A stretch of DNA of 64,000 bases, from positions 4,650,001 to 4,714,000 of the forward strand of contig OY970164.1 in NCBI GenBank assembly GCA_963706555.1, read 5' to 3'. This document shows, piece by piece, positions 1 to 8,380 of the stretch. The notes under the pieces are model-generated. The model made no database searches. It saw only the letters and a list, made by a program, of their open reading frames with translations, and was not told the DNA's origin. This stretch comes from Bog-473 sp963706555. Lineage in GTDB: Bacteria; Actinomycetota; Acidimicrobiia; Acidimicrobiales; RAAP-2. Position numbers and translations under genes: made by a program. Numbering within the stretch: position 1 is the first letter of the stretch; each line of letters begins with the position of its first letter.

Positions 1-794
1 TTGGCCCGCACGTCGGCGAAGGTGCCGTGGCGATCCGGATCGGCGGACGCCGAGCGGGGGAACATTTCGTACCAGGTGCTGAAACGGGCCTTCTCCCTGT
101 CCGCCACCACGGTGTAGATCTCCGAGGTCAAGGAGTTCGCCGGGTCACAGAAGCGGTCCATCAGCAGTCCGAGCATGTCGGAGAACACCAACTCGATGAG
201 CGTGGACGCGCCCGTCCCGCTGGCCACTTCCTCGGAGACGTCCCCGTCGACCCCCTTCACCCCTGTCCACAGATCGGCGGCCACCAGGGACAGCAGGCGT
301 TTGGCCGTTGACGTCGCCCGCTTCGCCGCGGCGTCGATCAGCTCTGCGCCGACCAGCAGTTCGAGCGTGACATCCTGCCCGGCCTCCGTTCTGGCGCGCA
401 GGTCGCGGCGCCAGGTCAGGAATCGATCGACCTTCGCGTAGACGGCGTACCGGTAGAGCCCCATCATCGTGACGGGGAACTCACCGCGCCAGATGTCGTT
501 CCCCTGCAGCGCCATGGGCACCGACGACCAGTTCGTCGCATGCTCGGGCCGGAAGAGCAGATCGCAGGTGAGCACATCGTGCCCTTCGGCGAACGCCTCG
601 GCTTCGACCGTCACGGTGTCGCCGATGGCTGCTTTCGACGGCCTGCGGCCGCCATCGACCTGCGGGCGCAGCGACGAGAGAACCGGTCGTACCCAGTCCG
701 CCGGCAGATCGGGGGCACGTGCTCCCCGGTCGCCTGCGTCAGAAGCCTTCTCTTCTACGTTGGCCGGCCGAGGAGCTACGCGGCGTGTCGCCAT
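1..794 (-). CDS. glgE: Alpha-1,4-glucan:maltose-1-phosphate maltosyltransferase, N-terminal part (runs off left edge)
   Basis: The minus-strand frame is open from ATG at 794 to the window start, giving the first 264 residues of a roughly 650-residue enzyme. GlgE transfers maltose from maltose-1-phosphate to the non-reducing end of alpha-glucans in cytoplasmic glycogen synthesis. The segment is the N-terminal beta-sandwich domain (DUF3416): RRDLRARTEAGQDVTLELLV about one third of the way in, and VVADREKARFSTWYEMFPRS near the edge, followed by DRHGTFADV, which is the family's lead-in to the GH13 barrel. The catalytic barrel lies outside the window. A purine-rich GAGAGAGAGGG stands about 10 nt upstream of the chosen ATG, and an upstream ATG is out of frame. 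Confidence 0.9.
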   Translation of the reverse strand, partial: MATRRVAPRPANVEEKASDAGDRGARAPDLPADWVRPVLSSLRPQVDGGRRPSKAAIGDTVTVEAEAFAEGHDVLTCDLLFRPEHATNWSSVPMALQGNDIWRGEFPVTMMGLYRYAVYAKVDRFLTWRRDLRARTEAGQDVTLELLVGAELIDAAAKRATSTAKRLLSLVAADLWTGVKGVDGDVSEEVASGTGASTLIELVFSDMLGLLMDRFCDPANSLTSEIYTVVADREKARFSTWYEMFPRSASADPDRHGTFADVRA

Positions 795-1178
795 ACGTCG
801 GATACCCTCTCTCTCGTCGGTTTCCTACCCGATCCATGTCACCCACAAACGAGTAGGTGAGATGCCGGCCGCCATCGCGCACCTGGCCGGACGCCGGCGC
901 CTACAGATGCCCGACGCCGCATCCCGATGGCCGGTGTGCGTCCCCAATGTTACCGGGGTCCTGCGGCCCGACTGCACGCACAACGGTCGCGGGCCCGCAG
1001 GTGAATTCCGGGTGAACTCGGCTGCGCCGGGCGATTTCAGCGTGCATCCGGCACCCGGCCTCGCCGTGGTCAGGTGCAACGGGCTATAACGAGCGTCGAC
1101 GAGAAGCACTCCGGCCATCCGTGCGTGGGATGCGATGGATGCGGCAGTCGCACGGCAGCGTCGAGGGAAGGACACGAC
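795..1178. other. Divergent intergenic region between glgE and the amidohydrolase gene
   Basis: This 384-bp stretch separates divergent genes and so must hold both promoters. The only suggestive element is TATAAC at 1085-1090, a possible -10 box for the rightward gene, without a convincing -35 box. No gene with coding character was seen on either strand. Confidence 0.4.
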
Positions 1179-2057
1179 ATGGGCATGCCCACGGGTATCG
1201 GGATCATCGACACGATGATGGGGTTCCCTCATCACGACATGAAGGCGGTCTACCGATTCATCACCGCCCAGACCCGGGACACCGAGTCCAAGGAGGAATT
1301 CGAGTTCCCCGTCGAGTACATGTTCAAGGACGTTCCCGAAAAGGGGTTCGAGAGCACCGGCGACCCGATAAGCGCGACCTTGCGCGAGATGGACCTCTGG
1401 GGGATCGAGAGGTCGTTGATCACCGTGGGCGACCAGTCCGGCACCGGTGCCCAGGCCCTGCAGCAGCATCCCGACCGCTTCATTGCCTCCAACTCGACGG
1501 ATCCCAACGACGGGATGGCGGGGATCAACCGCATCGTGCGCGAGTACGAGACCTACGGCGTGCGCGCCGTCTGCGTCTTCCCCGCCGGGACCTTTCCCCA
1601 GGTGCCCATCAATGACAAGAAGATGTACCCGGTCTATGCCAAGTGCGTCGAGCTCGGCATCCCCGTCTTCTGCTGTGCCGGCATCCCCGGGCCCCGCCTC
1701 AAGGCAGCCTGTCAACATGTCGAGCTCATCGACGAGGTGATGTACGACTTTCCCGAGCTCGTCTTCGTGACCCGTCACGGGTGCGAGCCCTGGACCGAGC
1801 TCGCGGTCAAGCTGATGCTCAAGTGGCCGGGCCTTCACTTCTCGACCAGTGCGTTCGCCCCCAAGTACTACCCACAGGACATCATCAACTACGCCAACAC
1901 CCGTGGCGCCGACAAGGTCATCTATGCGGGCTACTTCCCGATGGGCCTCTCGCTCGAGCGCATCATCGGTGAAATGCCCCAGGTCGGCTTCAAGGACGAG
2001 GTGTGGCCCAAGTTCCTCCGCACCAACGCGTTGCGAGTGCTCGGGCTGGAGGGCTGA
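1179..2057 (+). CDS. Amidohydrolase family 2 (TIM-barrel metal-dependent hydrolase)
   Basis: The product has 292 residues when started at ATG 1179, which has GGGAAGG seven nt upstream; an in-frame ATG at 1074 would add an unlikely 35 residues. It resembles the amidohydrolase_2 group used in breakdown of aromatic and other carboxylic compounds. Family-like features are FIASNSTDPND, the strand GVRAVCVFPAG, TRHGCEPW in the position of the usual H-x-G-x-P-W motif, and a C-terminal NALRVLGL. The N-terminal strand reads GIIDTMMGFP, so the usual H-x-H metal pair is absent; metal binding or catalysis may be altered. Substrate unknown. The last codons run into an 8-bp tandem repeat. Confidence 0.8.
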   Translation: MGMPTGIGIIDTMMGFPHHDMKAVYRFITAQTRDTESKEEFEFPVEYMFKDVPEKGFESTGDPISATLREMDLWGIERSLITVGDQSGTGAQALQQHPDRFIASNSTDPNDGMAGINRIVREYETYGVRAVCVFPAGTFPQVPINDKKMYPVYAKCVELGIPVFCCAGIPGPRLKAACQHVELIDEVMYDFPELVFVTRHGCEPWTELAVKLMLKWPGLHFSTSAFAPKYYPQDIINYANTRGADKVIYAGYFPMGLSLERIIGEMPQVGFKDEVWPKFLRTNALRVLGLEG

Positions 2058-2107
2058 CGGGCTGACGGGCTGACGGGCTGGAGGGCTGACGGGCCGACGG
2101 GCTGACG
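2044..2107. repeat. Tandem 8-bp repeat, eight units
   Basis: Eight head-to-tail copies of GGCTGACG or close variants (GGCTGGAG twice, GGCCGACG once) run without interruption. The array starts inside the last codons of the amidohydrolase gene; the stop codon TGA (2055-2057) lies in the second unit. Most further units carry another TGA. Confidence 0.9.
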
Positions 2108-2495
2108 ACGCACGCGTTCCGTTGCGCGAGAGCGCACATGGTTCCCCGATGATGCACGCTTCACGCGAAATTCCGCGCAGCAAGTGGCAATTGTGCCTCT
2201 CGCATCTAGCACTCCGGCCTGTGATTCGTTACGATATCGGCACCCAAATCGAGCGCCGAGGAGGTGCCACGTGAACAATCCATCCCGAATGCAGAAGCAC
2301 GCGTGGGCCTCGTCCCTCCCTGGGGGTGCCGCTCTGCTGATTCCTCAGCATTGAGCTAGCCCTCTCGCTTCTCGGTTCCGTCATCAGCGGAGCCGCGTCC
2401 ATTCGCCTGGCTGCACCGGATGCCTCAACGACGTTGCGTCGTTTCTGCGTTTGGCCTTCAGCCGTCCCCGTCCTTCTTCCGCCTGAGGAGTCGTT
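2108..2495. other. Mostly noncoding spacer downstream of the amidohydrolase
   Basis: This stretch of about 390 bp contains a possible short ORF (2271-2354, listed separately). TACGAT near 2230-2235 resembles a -10 box. No other coding signal was seen. Confidence 0.35.
2271..2354 (+). CDS. Possible 27-residue leader or small protein
   Basis: GTG at 2271 follows GAGGAGG at a good distance and opens 27 codons ending in TGA at 2352-2354. The peptide (VNNPSRMQKHAWASSLPGG, then AALLIPQH) has no recognisable motif. It could be a leader ORF for the small gene at 2496. The support is only the strong ribosome-binding site. Confidence 0.25.
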   Translation: MNNPSRMQKHAWASSLPGGAALLIPQH

Positions 2496-2726
2496 GTGCA
2501 ACACCCCGATACGTTGAAGGCGCTCGCCGACGCGCACCGCGCCGACCTGCACCGCCCGTCTGAAATTCGAAAACCCGTCGCCGATCGCCGGCAGAGACGG
2601 ACACGTCGGTCTCCCGGCTGGTCCGGTCGTGCCCGACGCGTCCTCGGGGCGGCACTCGTAGGTGCCGGCACCAGGCTGCTCGGGGAAACCTCCCCCGGCG
2701 TCGACCTGCTCAAGGATGGCCGATGA
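2496..2726 (+). CDS. Small basic actinobacterial protein, 76 aa
   Basis: GTG 2496 is preceded by TGAGGAG with good spacing. The product starts MQHPDTLKALADAHRADLHR, continues with an Arg-rich middle (DRRQRRTRRS) and ends with a short hydrophobic stretch (VLGAALVGAGTRLLG) that could be one membrane helix or a surface helix. Short proteins of this layout, an 'H-P-x-x-x-x-x-L-A' start with a basic and then hydrophobic tail, are common in actinobacteria, but I know no assigned function. It converges with the ferritin-like gene and ends 31 bp from that gene's stop codon. Confidence 0.6.
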   Translation: MQHPDTLKALADAHRADLHRPSEIRKPVADRRQRRTRRSPGWSGRARRVLGAALVGAGTRLLGETSPGVDLLKDGR

Positions 2727-2757
2727 GCATCCAGGGACCCGATGAGGGTCCGCGGGC

Positions 2758-3192
2758 TCAGTCCCCGAGGACCATCTGCAGGTCGCGGACGTGCTCCTGT
2801 GTCTGCTCGAGCAGCGGCCGCAGGGCTTCGGCCACATCGGCCAGGTTGAGGTCGTTGGCCTGGCCGAAGCGTTCCCGGTAGCGCTCGAGTTGCTCGGTCT
2901 CCAAGCGAAGGTCGGCTTCGAGCGCCAAGCGGCTGTCGGCGTGACGCTCGACTGAGGGCACGCTGGTCCCCGGCTCGCCCCCCAAGAACGAGACCTGTTC
3001 GGCCAGTATCTGGGCGTGCGAGAGCTCCTGGGCCAGGTGGGCCTTGAGCTCAGCCACGATGCCCAAGAACTCAGCCCCGTTGATCGTGGCGATGTGGTTG
3101 GTGTACTGAACGATCGACTGGTACTCGGTTCCCAGGTCCTCGTTCAACAGGGCGACGAATTTTTCGACCTCGACTGCGGCGGCTGGTGTCAT
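2758..3192 (-). CDS. Ferritin-like (bacterioferritin-type) diiron protein
   Basis: This is a 144-residue four-helix-bundle protein, started at ATG 3192 because GTAGGA lies about 8 nt upstream; an ATG six codons earlier is possible. Candidate diiron ligands follow the bacterioferritin order: E23 (GTEYQ), E56 and H59 (QELSHA), a glutamate in the third helix, and E/H in EQTQEHVRD near the C-terminus. The sequence AQELSHAQILAEQVSFLGG is characteristic. It probably stores or oxidises ferrous iron, or protects against peroxide, in the cytoplasm. It diverges from zwf, an NADPH source, 95 bp away. Confidence 0.75.
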   Translation of the reverse strand: MTPAAAVEVEKFVALLNEDLGTEYQSIVQYTNHIATINGAEFLGIVAELKAHLAQELSHAQILAEQVSFLGGEPGTSVPSVERHADSRLALEADLRLETEQLERYRERFGQANDLNLADVAEALRPLLEQTQEHVRDLQMVLGD

Positions 3193-3287
3193 GCAGTGAG
3201 TCCTACCCAAGGTGGCGCCGGTTCACACCAAAAATCCGCGGTGAGCGCACCGCAGCAGGAGACCGGATCCCATAGAGTCGTCGGATC

Positions 3288-4730
3288 ATGGTCAAGAAGA
3301 CGGAGAACGACGCGCACGCTGTTGCGCCCGACACATTGGTGATCTTCGGAGTCACCGGAGACCTGGCCCGGAAGATGACGTTTCGTGCGCTCTACCGGCT
3401 GGAGGCGGCGGGCCAACTGCAGTGTCCGATCATCGGGGTGGCCAGTGACGAGTGGTCACACGAGCAGCTCGGTGCGGCGATCGCAGGGGCTCTCGAAAGC
3501 TCCGGCCAAGCCGTCGACAAGAAGGCTCTGGCGCGGTTGACTCGGAGGTTCACCTACCTTCAAGGTGACATTACCGATGCCGGAACCTACGAGTCGCTGG
3601 CCACCCTGTTGCAGGGTGCCTCGAGACCGCTCTTCTATCTGGAGATTCCACCGTTCCTTTTCGGGCGGGTCGTGGCCGGTCTCGGACACGCGGGTCTGAC
3701 CGCGCACGCGACCGTCATGATCGAGAAGCCCTTCGGCCATGACCTCGAGTCCGCACGCGCCCTGAATGCCGAACTCCATCAGGTGCTGGCGGAAGACCAG
3801 ATTCTGCGCATCGATCACTTCTTGGGAAAGCAGCCGGTCCTCGACATGCTGTTCCTCCGATTCGCCAACGCGCTCTTCGAACCGGTATGGAATCGCGACC
3901 ATGTCGCCGCCGTGCAGATCACCATGGCCGAAGACTTCGGCGTGGACGACCGCGGCGCGTTCTACGACGCGGTGGGTGCCCTGCGCGACGTGGTGCAGAA
4001 CCATCTCCTCCAGGTGCTCGCCCTCGTCGCCATGGAAGCACCCGTCGGTCCGGGTGCCGGCGCGCTCTGGGACAAGAAGGTCGATGTCTTTCGTTGCGTC
4101 GCCGACGTCGATCCGACCCGCTCCGTGCGGGGGCAGTACGACGGGTACCGCGACGTCCCGGGGGTCAAGGGTGACTCGAGCACCGAGACCTACGTGGCAT
4201 TCCGCCTCACGGTGGACAATTGGCGCTGGGCCGGGGTGCCGTTCTTCATCCGGGCCGGGAAGGCGCTCGCCGCCAGGGCGACCGAGGTGCGGGTCGTCTT
4301 CCGGCGCGTCCCGGCGCTCTCGTTCCTGGCCGAGGTGCAGCATGCCGATCCGAACGAGCTCGTCTTCCGGATCGACCCCGATGCCGGGCTGCGGTTGGTC
4401 CTGCGCTCCAAAGGCACCGACGGCTGCGCATGCCGGGACGTGCACATGGACCTGCCGTTCGCGGCCCAGCTCGGTCAACCCCCCGAGCCCTACGAACGGC
4501 TCATCCATGACGCGTTGGCCGGCGACCATTCCCTCTTCACCAGGGAGGATGCGGTGGAGGAGACCTGGCGCATCCTGCAGCCGCTGCTCAGCGATCCTCT
4601 CGCCCCCGTGCCCTATGCGGTCGGGTCGTGGGGACCGGCACAAGCCGAAGACCTCGTCCGCGGCCAGCCCTCCTGGCGGCTGCCTTGGCTCCCCGTCCAC
4701 GGCGACGGTCGCACCCCGCCCACGGCGTGA
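3288..4730 (+). CDS. zwf: Glucose-6-phosphate dehydrogenase
   Basis: This 480-residue enzyme oxidises glucose-6-phosphate to 6-phosphogluconolactone with NADP+ and is the entry of the oxidative pentose phosphate pathway. The nucleotide-binding loop is IFGVTGDLARKM (residues about 20-31), followed by EKPFGHDLESA and the substrate-binding motif RIDHFLGKQPV, which holds the conserved Lys and His. The C-terminal domain ends with a normal family tail. The length matches the family. The gene converges with the MFS gene and the two stop codons are only 7 bp apart, so no separate terminator fits between them. No other pentose phosphate gene is adjacent. Confidence 0.93.
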   Translation: MVKKTENDAHAVAPDTLVIFGVTGDLARKMTFRALYRLEAAGQLQCPIIGVASDEWSHEQLGAAIAGALESSGQAVDKKALARLTRRFTYLQGDITDAGTYESLATLLQGASRPLFYLEIPPFLFGRVVAGLGHAGLTAHATVMIEKPFGHDLESARALNAELHQVLAEDQILRIDHFLGKQPVLDMLFLRFANALFEPVWNRDHVAAVQITMAEDFGVDDRGAFYDAVGALRDVVQNHLLQVLALVAMEAPVGPGAGALWDKKVDVFRCVADVDPTRSVRGQYDGYRDVPGVKGDSSTETYVAFRLTVDNWRWAGVPFFIRAGKALAARATEVRVVFRRVPALSFLAEVQHADPNELVFRIDPDAGLRLVLRSKGTDGCACRDVHMDLPFAAQLGQPPEPYERLIHDALAGDHSLFTREDAVEETWRILQPLLSDPLAPVPYAVGSWGPAQAEDLVRGQPSWRLPWLPVHGDGRTPPTA

Positions 4731-4737
4731 CCATCAC

Positions 4738-6546
4738 CTACCTGTCGCTGACGACGACCCCGGCGCCAACCTCCGAAGATGCCAACTCGCCGACGTCGAG
4801 CAGTCCCGTCGCGGCCTCGTCCAACGGGGTGTTCTCGTCATGGATGTAGCGGCCCCCTCGTAGCCACGAGGCGATGGCACCCACAAAGGTCGTCGCAGCA
4901 GCGAAGTCGAACGCCAGATGCAACCCGTGGGCGAAGGCCGGCGCGATCACGCTCGGAAAGAAGCTGCGTCCCGTCAGGTAGCGGGCGCGCGTGGGGCCGA
5001 GCGCAACCAGCACGTGGTGCGGCACCAGCGTCTGAATGGGGTTGAAGCCGAGAAACGCTGCGAACAGGCTCCCGATCGGGGGGAGGCGCGAGACCTTCAG
5101 CGCCTGCGCCGCGGGGACGCCCTGCGATGTCAACCCCGTCAACAGGTGCTCGGGCAAGGTGGATGCCAGTCCGATCGTGACGATCGAGAAGAAGATCCCG
5201 ATGGACAGCACCCCGGCGGAATTCATGAAGGTGGCGTTGATCCCGGCGCCCGCACCCCGTTGATCCGGCGGCAGGCTGTTCATGATCCCCGTCTGGTTCG
5301 GCGCGATGAACATGCCCGAGAAGAACGACAGGAAGAAGAGGATGACGGCGAACGGAGCGTACGAAAAGTTCATCGGCAGCAACTCGAGGAGCAGATAGCA
5401 GATACCGGCACCGATGAGACCGATCGTGGCCACCCCCCGGGCCCCGAGGCGGTCGGCCGCAACCCCGAAGATGGGCCCCGAGATCATGAACCCGATCGTG
5501 AGTGGGACCAGGGCGATGCCCGCCCACAGAGGTGTCCGGGAGAAGCTGTACCCATGTTGGGGCAGCCAGATGCCCTGTAGCCAGATGATGAGCATGAACT
5601 GGATGCCTCCGCGTCCGACGGCTGACATCAGCGAGGCGATGATGCCTGCGGTGAACGGTCGGATCCGGAACAGCTTGAGCTGGATCATCGGGTTGGGAAC
5701 CTTGAACTCGATCAGGACGAACAACCCCAACACCGCCAAGCCTCCGAAGATCGCCCCGAGCACCTCCGGATTGGTCCACCCCATCGTGTGGCCGCCGTAG
5801 GGCTGAATCCCGTAGACGATCCCGGTCAACAGAGCGATGAGACCGATGGCAAACGTGATGTTGCCGAGCCAGTCGATCTTCGCGGGAACACGAACGCCGT
5901 TGTCCTTCAACTTCAGGAAGGCCCAGACGGTGCCGAAGACGCCGAAGGGCACGGAGACCAAGAACACCAGTCGCCATTCGATCGGGGCCAGGAATCCACC
6001 AAGCACGAGCCCGATGAACGAACCCGTGACCAGCGCCACGCCGCTGATCCCTTGCGCCTTGCCCCGCTCGTTCTGGGGAAAGGCATCGGTGAGAATGGCG
6101 CTCGAGTTGGCGAACAGGAACGAGCCCCCGACGCCTTGCCCCAGCCGCATGATGATGATCCACAGCGCGCCGCCGGCGCCCGAGAGCCAGGTGATGGAGA
6201 GGAGGATGGAGAAGACGGTGAAGACGGCGAAGCCGAGGTTGTACATCCGCACTCGGCCGTACATGTCGCCCACGCGCCCGAAGCTGACGACGAGCACCGC
6301 CGTAACCAGAATGAAGCCCATCAGGATCCAGAGGAAGTACGACGTGTTGCCGGGTGCGAGTGGCTGCATGTTGATGCCCCGGAAGACGTCCGGCAGGGAG
6401 ATCAGGAGGATGGACTGGTTGATCGTCACCATCAAGATGCCGAGCGTCGTGTTGGACAGCGCGATCCACTTGTAGCGGTCGTCGTGCGCCTTGCCCGCAG
6501 ATGCGTGCGGAGTTCCGGACCCGTTCTGCAGCTGCGCCCTGGTCAT
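4738..6546 (-). CDS. DHA2-family MFS drug/proton antiporter
   Basis: This 602-residue membrane protein has about 14 hydrophobic segments. Segment 1 (LSNTTLGILMVTINQSILLI) is followed by the loop motif GRVGDMYGRVRMYNLG, the MFS motif A. A second signature, GQGVGGSFLFANSSAIL, fits motif C-like helix packing of the EmrB/QacA group. The C-terminal 80 residues extend beyond the last core helices and include another hydrophobic stretch (FAAATTFVGAIASWL). It probably exports a hydrophobic or cationic compound by proton antiport; the substrate cannot be inferred. No regulator is adjacent. Confidence 0.85.
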   Translation of the reverse strand: MTRAQLQNGSGTPHASAGKAHDDRYKWIALSNTTLGILMVTINQSILLISLPDVFRGINMQPLAPGNTSYFLWILMGFILVTAVLVVSFGRVGDMYGRVRMYNLGFAVFTVFSILLSITWLSGAGGALWIIIMRLGQGVGGSFLFANSSAILTDAFPQNERGKAQGISGVALVTGSFIGLVLGGFLAPIEWRLVFLVSVPFGVFGTVWAFLKLKDNGVRVPAKIDWLGNITFAIGLIALLTGIVYGIQPYGGHTMGWTNPEVLGAIFGGLAVLGLFVLIEFKVPNPMIQLKLFRIRPFTAGIIASLMSAVGRGGIQFMLIIWLQGIWLPQHGYSFSRTPLWAGIALVPLTIGFMISGPIFGVAADRLGARGVATIGLIGAGICYLLLELLPMNFSYAPFAVILFFLSFFSGMFIAPNQTGIMNSLPPDQRGAGAGINATFMNSAGVLSIGIFFSIVTIGLASTLPEHLLTGLTSQGVPAAQALKVSRLPPIGSLFAAFLGFNPIQTLVPHHVLVALGPTRARYLTGRSFFPSVIAPAFAHGLHLAFDFAAATTFVGAIASWLRGGRYIHDENTPLDEAATGLLDVGELASSEVGAGVVVSDR

Positions 6547-7008
6547 CCGGTGCTTGCGCTTCCTCCGCCTGGCGCGCTGTGCGACACGACGTGGCCGAGG
6601 GCGCAGCCTCCGGCATTAGTTACTTGCGGCACACAAAGATCTTAACGAACACGACCCTCCGCCGACCAGTCCCCGCGGCCCGCATGCACGCGCCCGGCAT
6701 TGCGATGAGGCTGGTGAAAGGAGCCGAATCGCTCCCGGACCTGCAACCCCGGTACGGACGAGCCGCCCGTCTGGCCTACAAACATGTAGTACCATTGCAG
6801 GGTCTACCTTCGATAGTGAGGGTTTCGTGAGGATGGCCTACGTCGTCCATTACACCCAGGCCGAGCGCCCGAGCGCCTGCCTGCCGCTGCCCACGAAGGT
6901 ATGACGTTGCGCCGTCGGGCTCCACCCCTCTGCCCGTAGCTGCCGACTCACTTCGACGGGAACGACATTGGATGTAGTGGGCGACGCAGGCTGGCCTTCG
7001 ACTACGAG
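6547..7008. other. Intergenic region upstream of the split sensor kinase
   Basis: This stretch of about 460 bp between divergent genes must hold the promoter of the MFS gene and probably that of the kinase. The part around 6610-6660 and 6775-6830 is less GC-rich than its surroundings, and TTGCAG at 6795-6800 is a weak -35 candidate. No gene was recognised. Confidence 0.35.
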
Positions 7009-7563
7009 GTGCTCAGCCGTGCGGATCCCGTGTCCATGAAGCCACGGCAGAGCCTCAAAGGCGAAAAGATCAAGACCCAGGCCCTCCAAGACGCCATCCT
7101 CAACAGCGCCTACTTCTCGAGCATCGCCACCGACGAGAAGGGGGTCATCCAGATCTTCAACGTGGGGGCCGAGCGCATGCTCGGCTATGCCGCCTCCGAC
7201 GTCATCGACCAGATCACCCCGGCCGACATCTCGGACCCAAAGGAGCTGATCGCCCGGGCGGCCGAGCTCAGCGCCGAGCTGGGCACCCCCATCGCCCCGG
7301 GTTTCGAGGCCCTGGTCTTCAAGGCCTCCCGGGGCATCGAGGACATCTACGAGCTGACGTACACGAGGAAGGACGGGAGCCACTTCCCCGCCATCGTCTC
7401 GGTCACCGCGCTGCGTGACGCCGAGGAGGGGATCATCGGCTACCTGTTGATCGGGACCGACAACACGGCCCGCCACGAGGTCGAAGCGATCCAGGCCGAG
7501 CTGTCAACGGCCATTAGGAATTCCCCACTGGCGGCCATGAGAATTCCCCAGGTATGGCCATGA
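7009..7563 (+). pseudogene. PAS-domain sensor kinase, 5' fragment cut off by an IS element
   Basis: This is the first half of a PAS-PAS-histidine kinase-receiver gene whose remainder resumes at about 10000. GTG 7009 or ATG 7036 are possible starts. Residues about 20-160 form a PAS domain: FSSIATDEKGVIQIFNVGAE, MLGYAASDVIDQITPADISD and RKDGSHFPAIVSVTALRD, followed by GYLLIGTDNTARHEVEA, the usual linker to the next domain. After about codon 169 the frame enters the left end of the IS21-family element and stops at 7563. By itself the fragment can sense but not signal. From memory, close relatives of this architecture are most common in proteobacteria, which suggests transfer. Confidence 0.8.
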
Positions 7564-7607
7564 ACCTCCCCAGGTATGGCCATCGAATTCCCCACCCCTC
7601 GAGATGA
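7518..7607. repeat. Left-end array of four about 23-bp direct repeats of the IS21 element
   Basis: Four consecutive units start at 7518, 7541, 7564 and 7585. Three begin GAATTCCCCA, the third begins ACCTCCCCA; units 2 and 3 share CCCCAGGTATGGCCAT, and units end in ATGA or ATC. Multiple subterminal repeats are the known transposase-binding arrangement of IS21-family ends. A shorter matching array, inverted, lies at the right end. Confidence 0.8.
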
Positions 7608-7609
7608 GG

Positions 7610-8380
7610 TCAGTGACCCAAGGGCTTCACCCCCTTGCCGCTGGTGGCGTCTTGGAGCCGGATCGATTCTCCTGAGGTCTGGACCACGTGGGCGTGGTGC
7701 AGCAGGCGGTCGACCAAGGCGGTGGCCAGACTGGGTGGCATGAGCTGATCAAAGCCCGACGGGTGCAGATTTGAGCTGATGGCGATCGAGCGACGTTCAT
7801 AAGCGGCGTCGACCAGTCGATAGAGCCCTTCGGCTGCCTCTTCGGTCACGGGCAACAGGCCGATGTCGTCGACCACGATGACGTCAGCCCGCAGCATGGG
7901 GGCGAGAGCCTTAGCCACCGTGTCGTCGATGCGGTGCCGTCGCACCAAGACGCCGAGTTCTTCGATGGAGAACCAGGCCACCGAGCGAGCGGTGTCGACC
8001 ACGGCGTGTCCCAAGGCTTCGAGTAGGTGCGATTTTCCGGTGCCGCTCGGTCCGCACACCACCAAATTCTCGTGGCGCCCGACCCATTCGAGGGTGGCCA
8101 GGGCGTCTTGAGTCGGCGTCGGAATCGAACTGCGGGCCGGATCCCAAGCGGCGAAGGTCTTGCCGGCCGGGAAGCGGGCCCGCTTGCGGCGTGTCTCGGT
8201 CATCGAACGCTCCCGTCCGTCAACCTCGGCTTCGAGCAGGACCCGGATCAGTTCCGCCGGTGCCCAGCGCTGGGCCTTGGCTGTGGCCATGACGTCTTCG
8301 GCTGCCGCGCGCAGATAGGGCAGACGGAGCCGCCGCGACAAGGTGGCCACCTCGTCGAAGGTCGTCTCGGTGCTGCTCAC
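7610..8380 (-). CDS. istB: IS21-family helper ATPase IstB
   Basis: The 256-residue AAA+ ATPase assists the IstA transposase in target selection and strand transfer. Walker A is GPSGTGKSH (about residues 112-120) and Walker B is VIVVDDIGLLP; a sensor-like SSNLHPSGF follows. The start is GTG 8380 because its GTGA overlaps the istA stop codon, implying translational coupling. An upstream extension read through from istA is not coding in this frame. The gene looks complete and in frame, unlike istA. Confidence 0.92.
   Translation of the reverse strand: MSSTETTFDEVATLSRRLRLPYLRAAAEDVMATAKAQRWAPAELIRVLLEAEVDGRERSMTETRRKRARFPAGKTFAAWDPARSSIPTPTQDALATLEWVGRHENLVVCGPSGTGKSHLLEALGHAVVDTARSVAWFSIEELGVLVRRHRIDDTVAKALAPMLRADVIVVDDIGLLPVTEEAAEGLYRLVDAAYERRSIAISSNLHPSGFDQLMPPSLATALVDRLLHHAHVVQTSGESIRLQDATSGKGVKPLGH

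Noticed and set aside
6850..7476. A minus-strand frame opposite the PAS domain, ending in a toxin/antitoxin-like stretch.
   Set aside because: It overlaps a well-supported PAS domain on the other strand and has no ribosome-binding site or partner gene.
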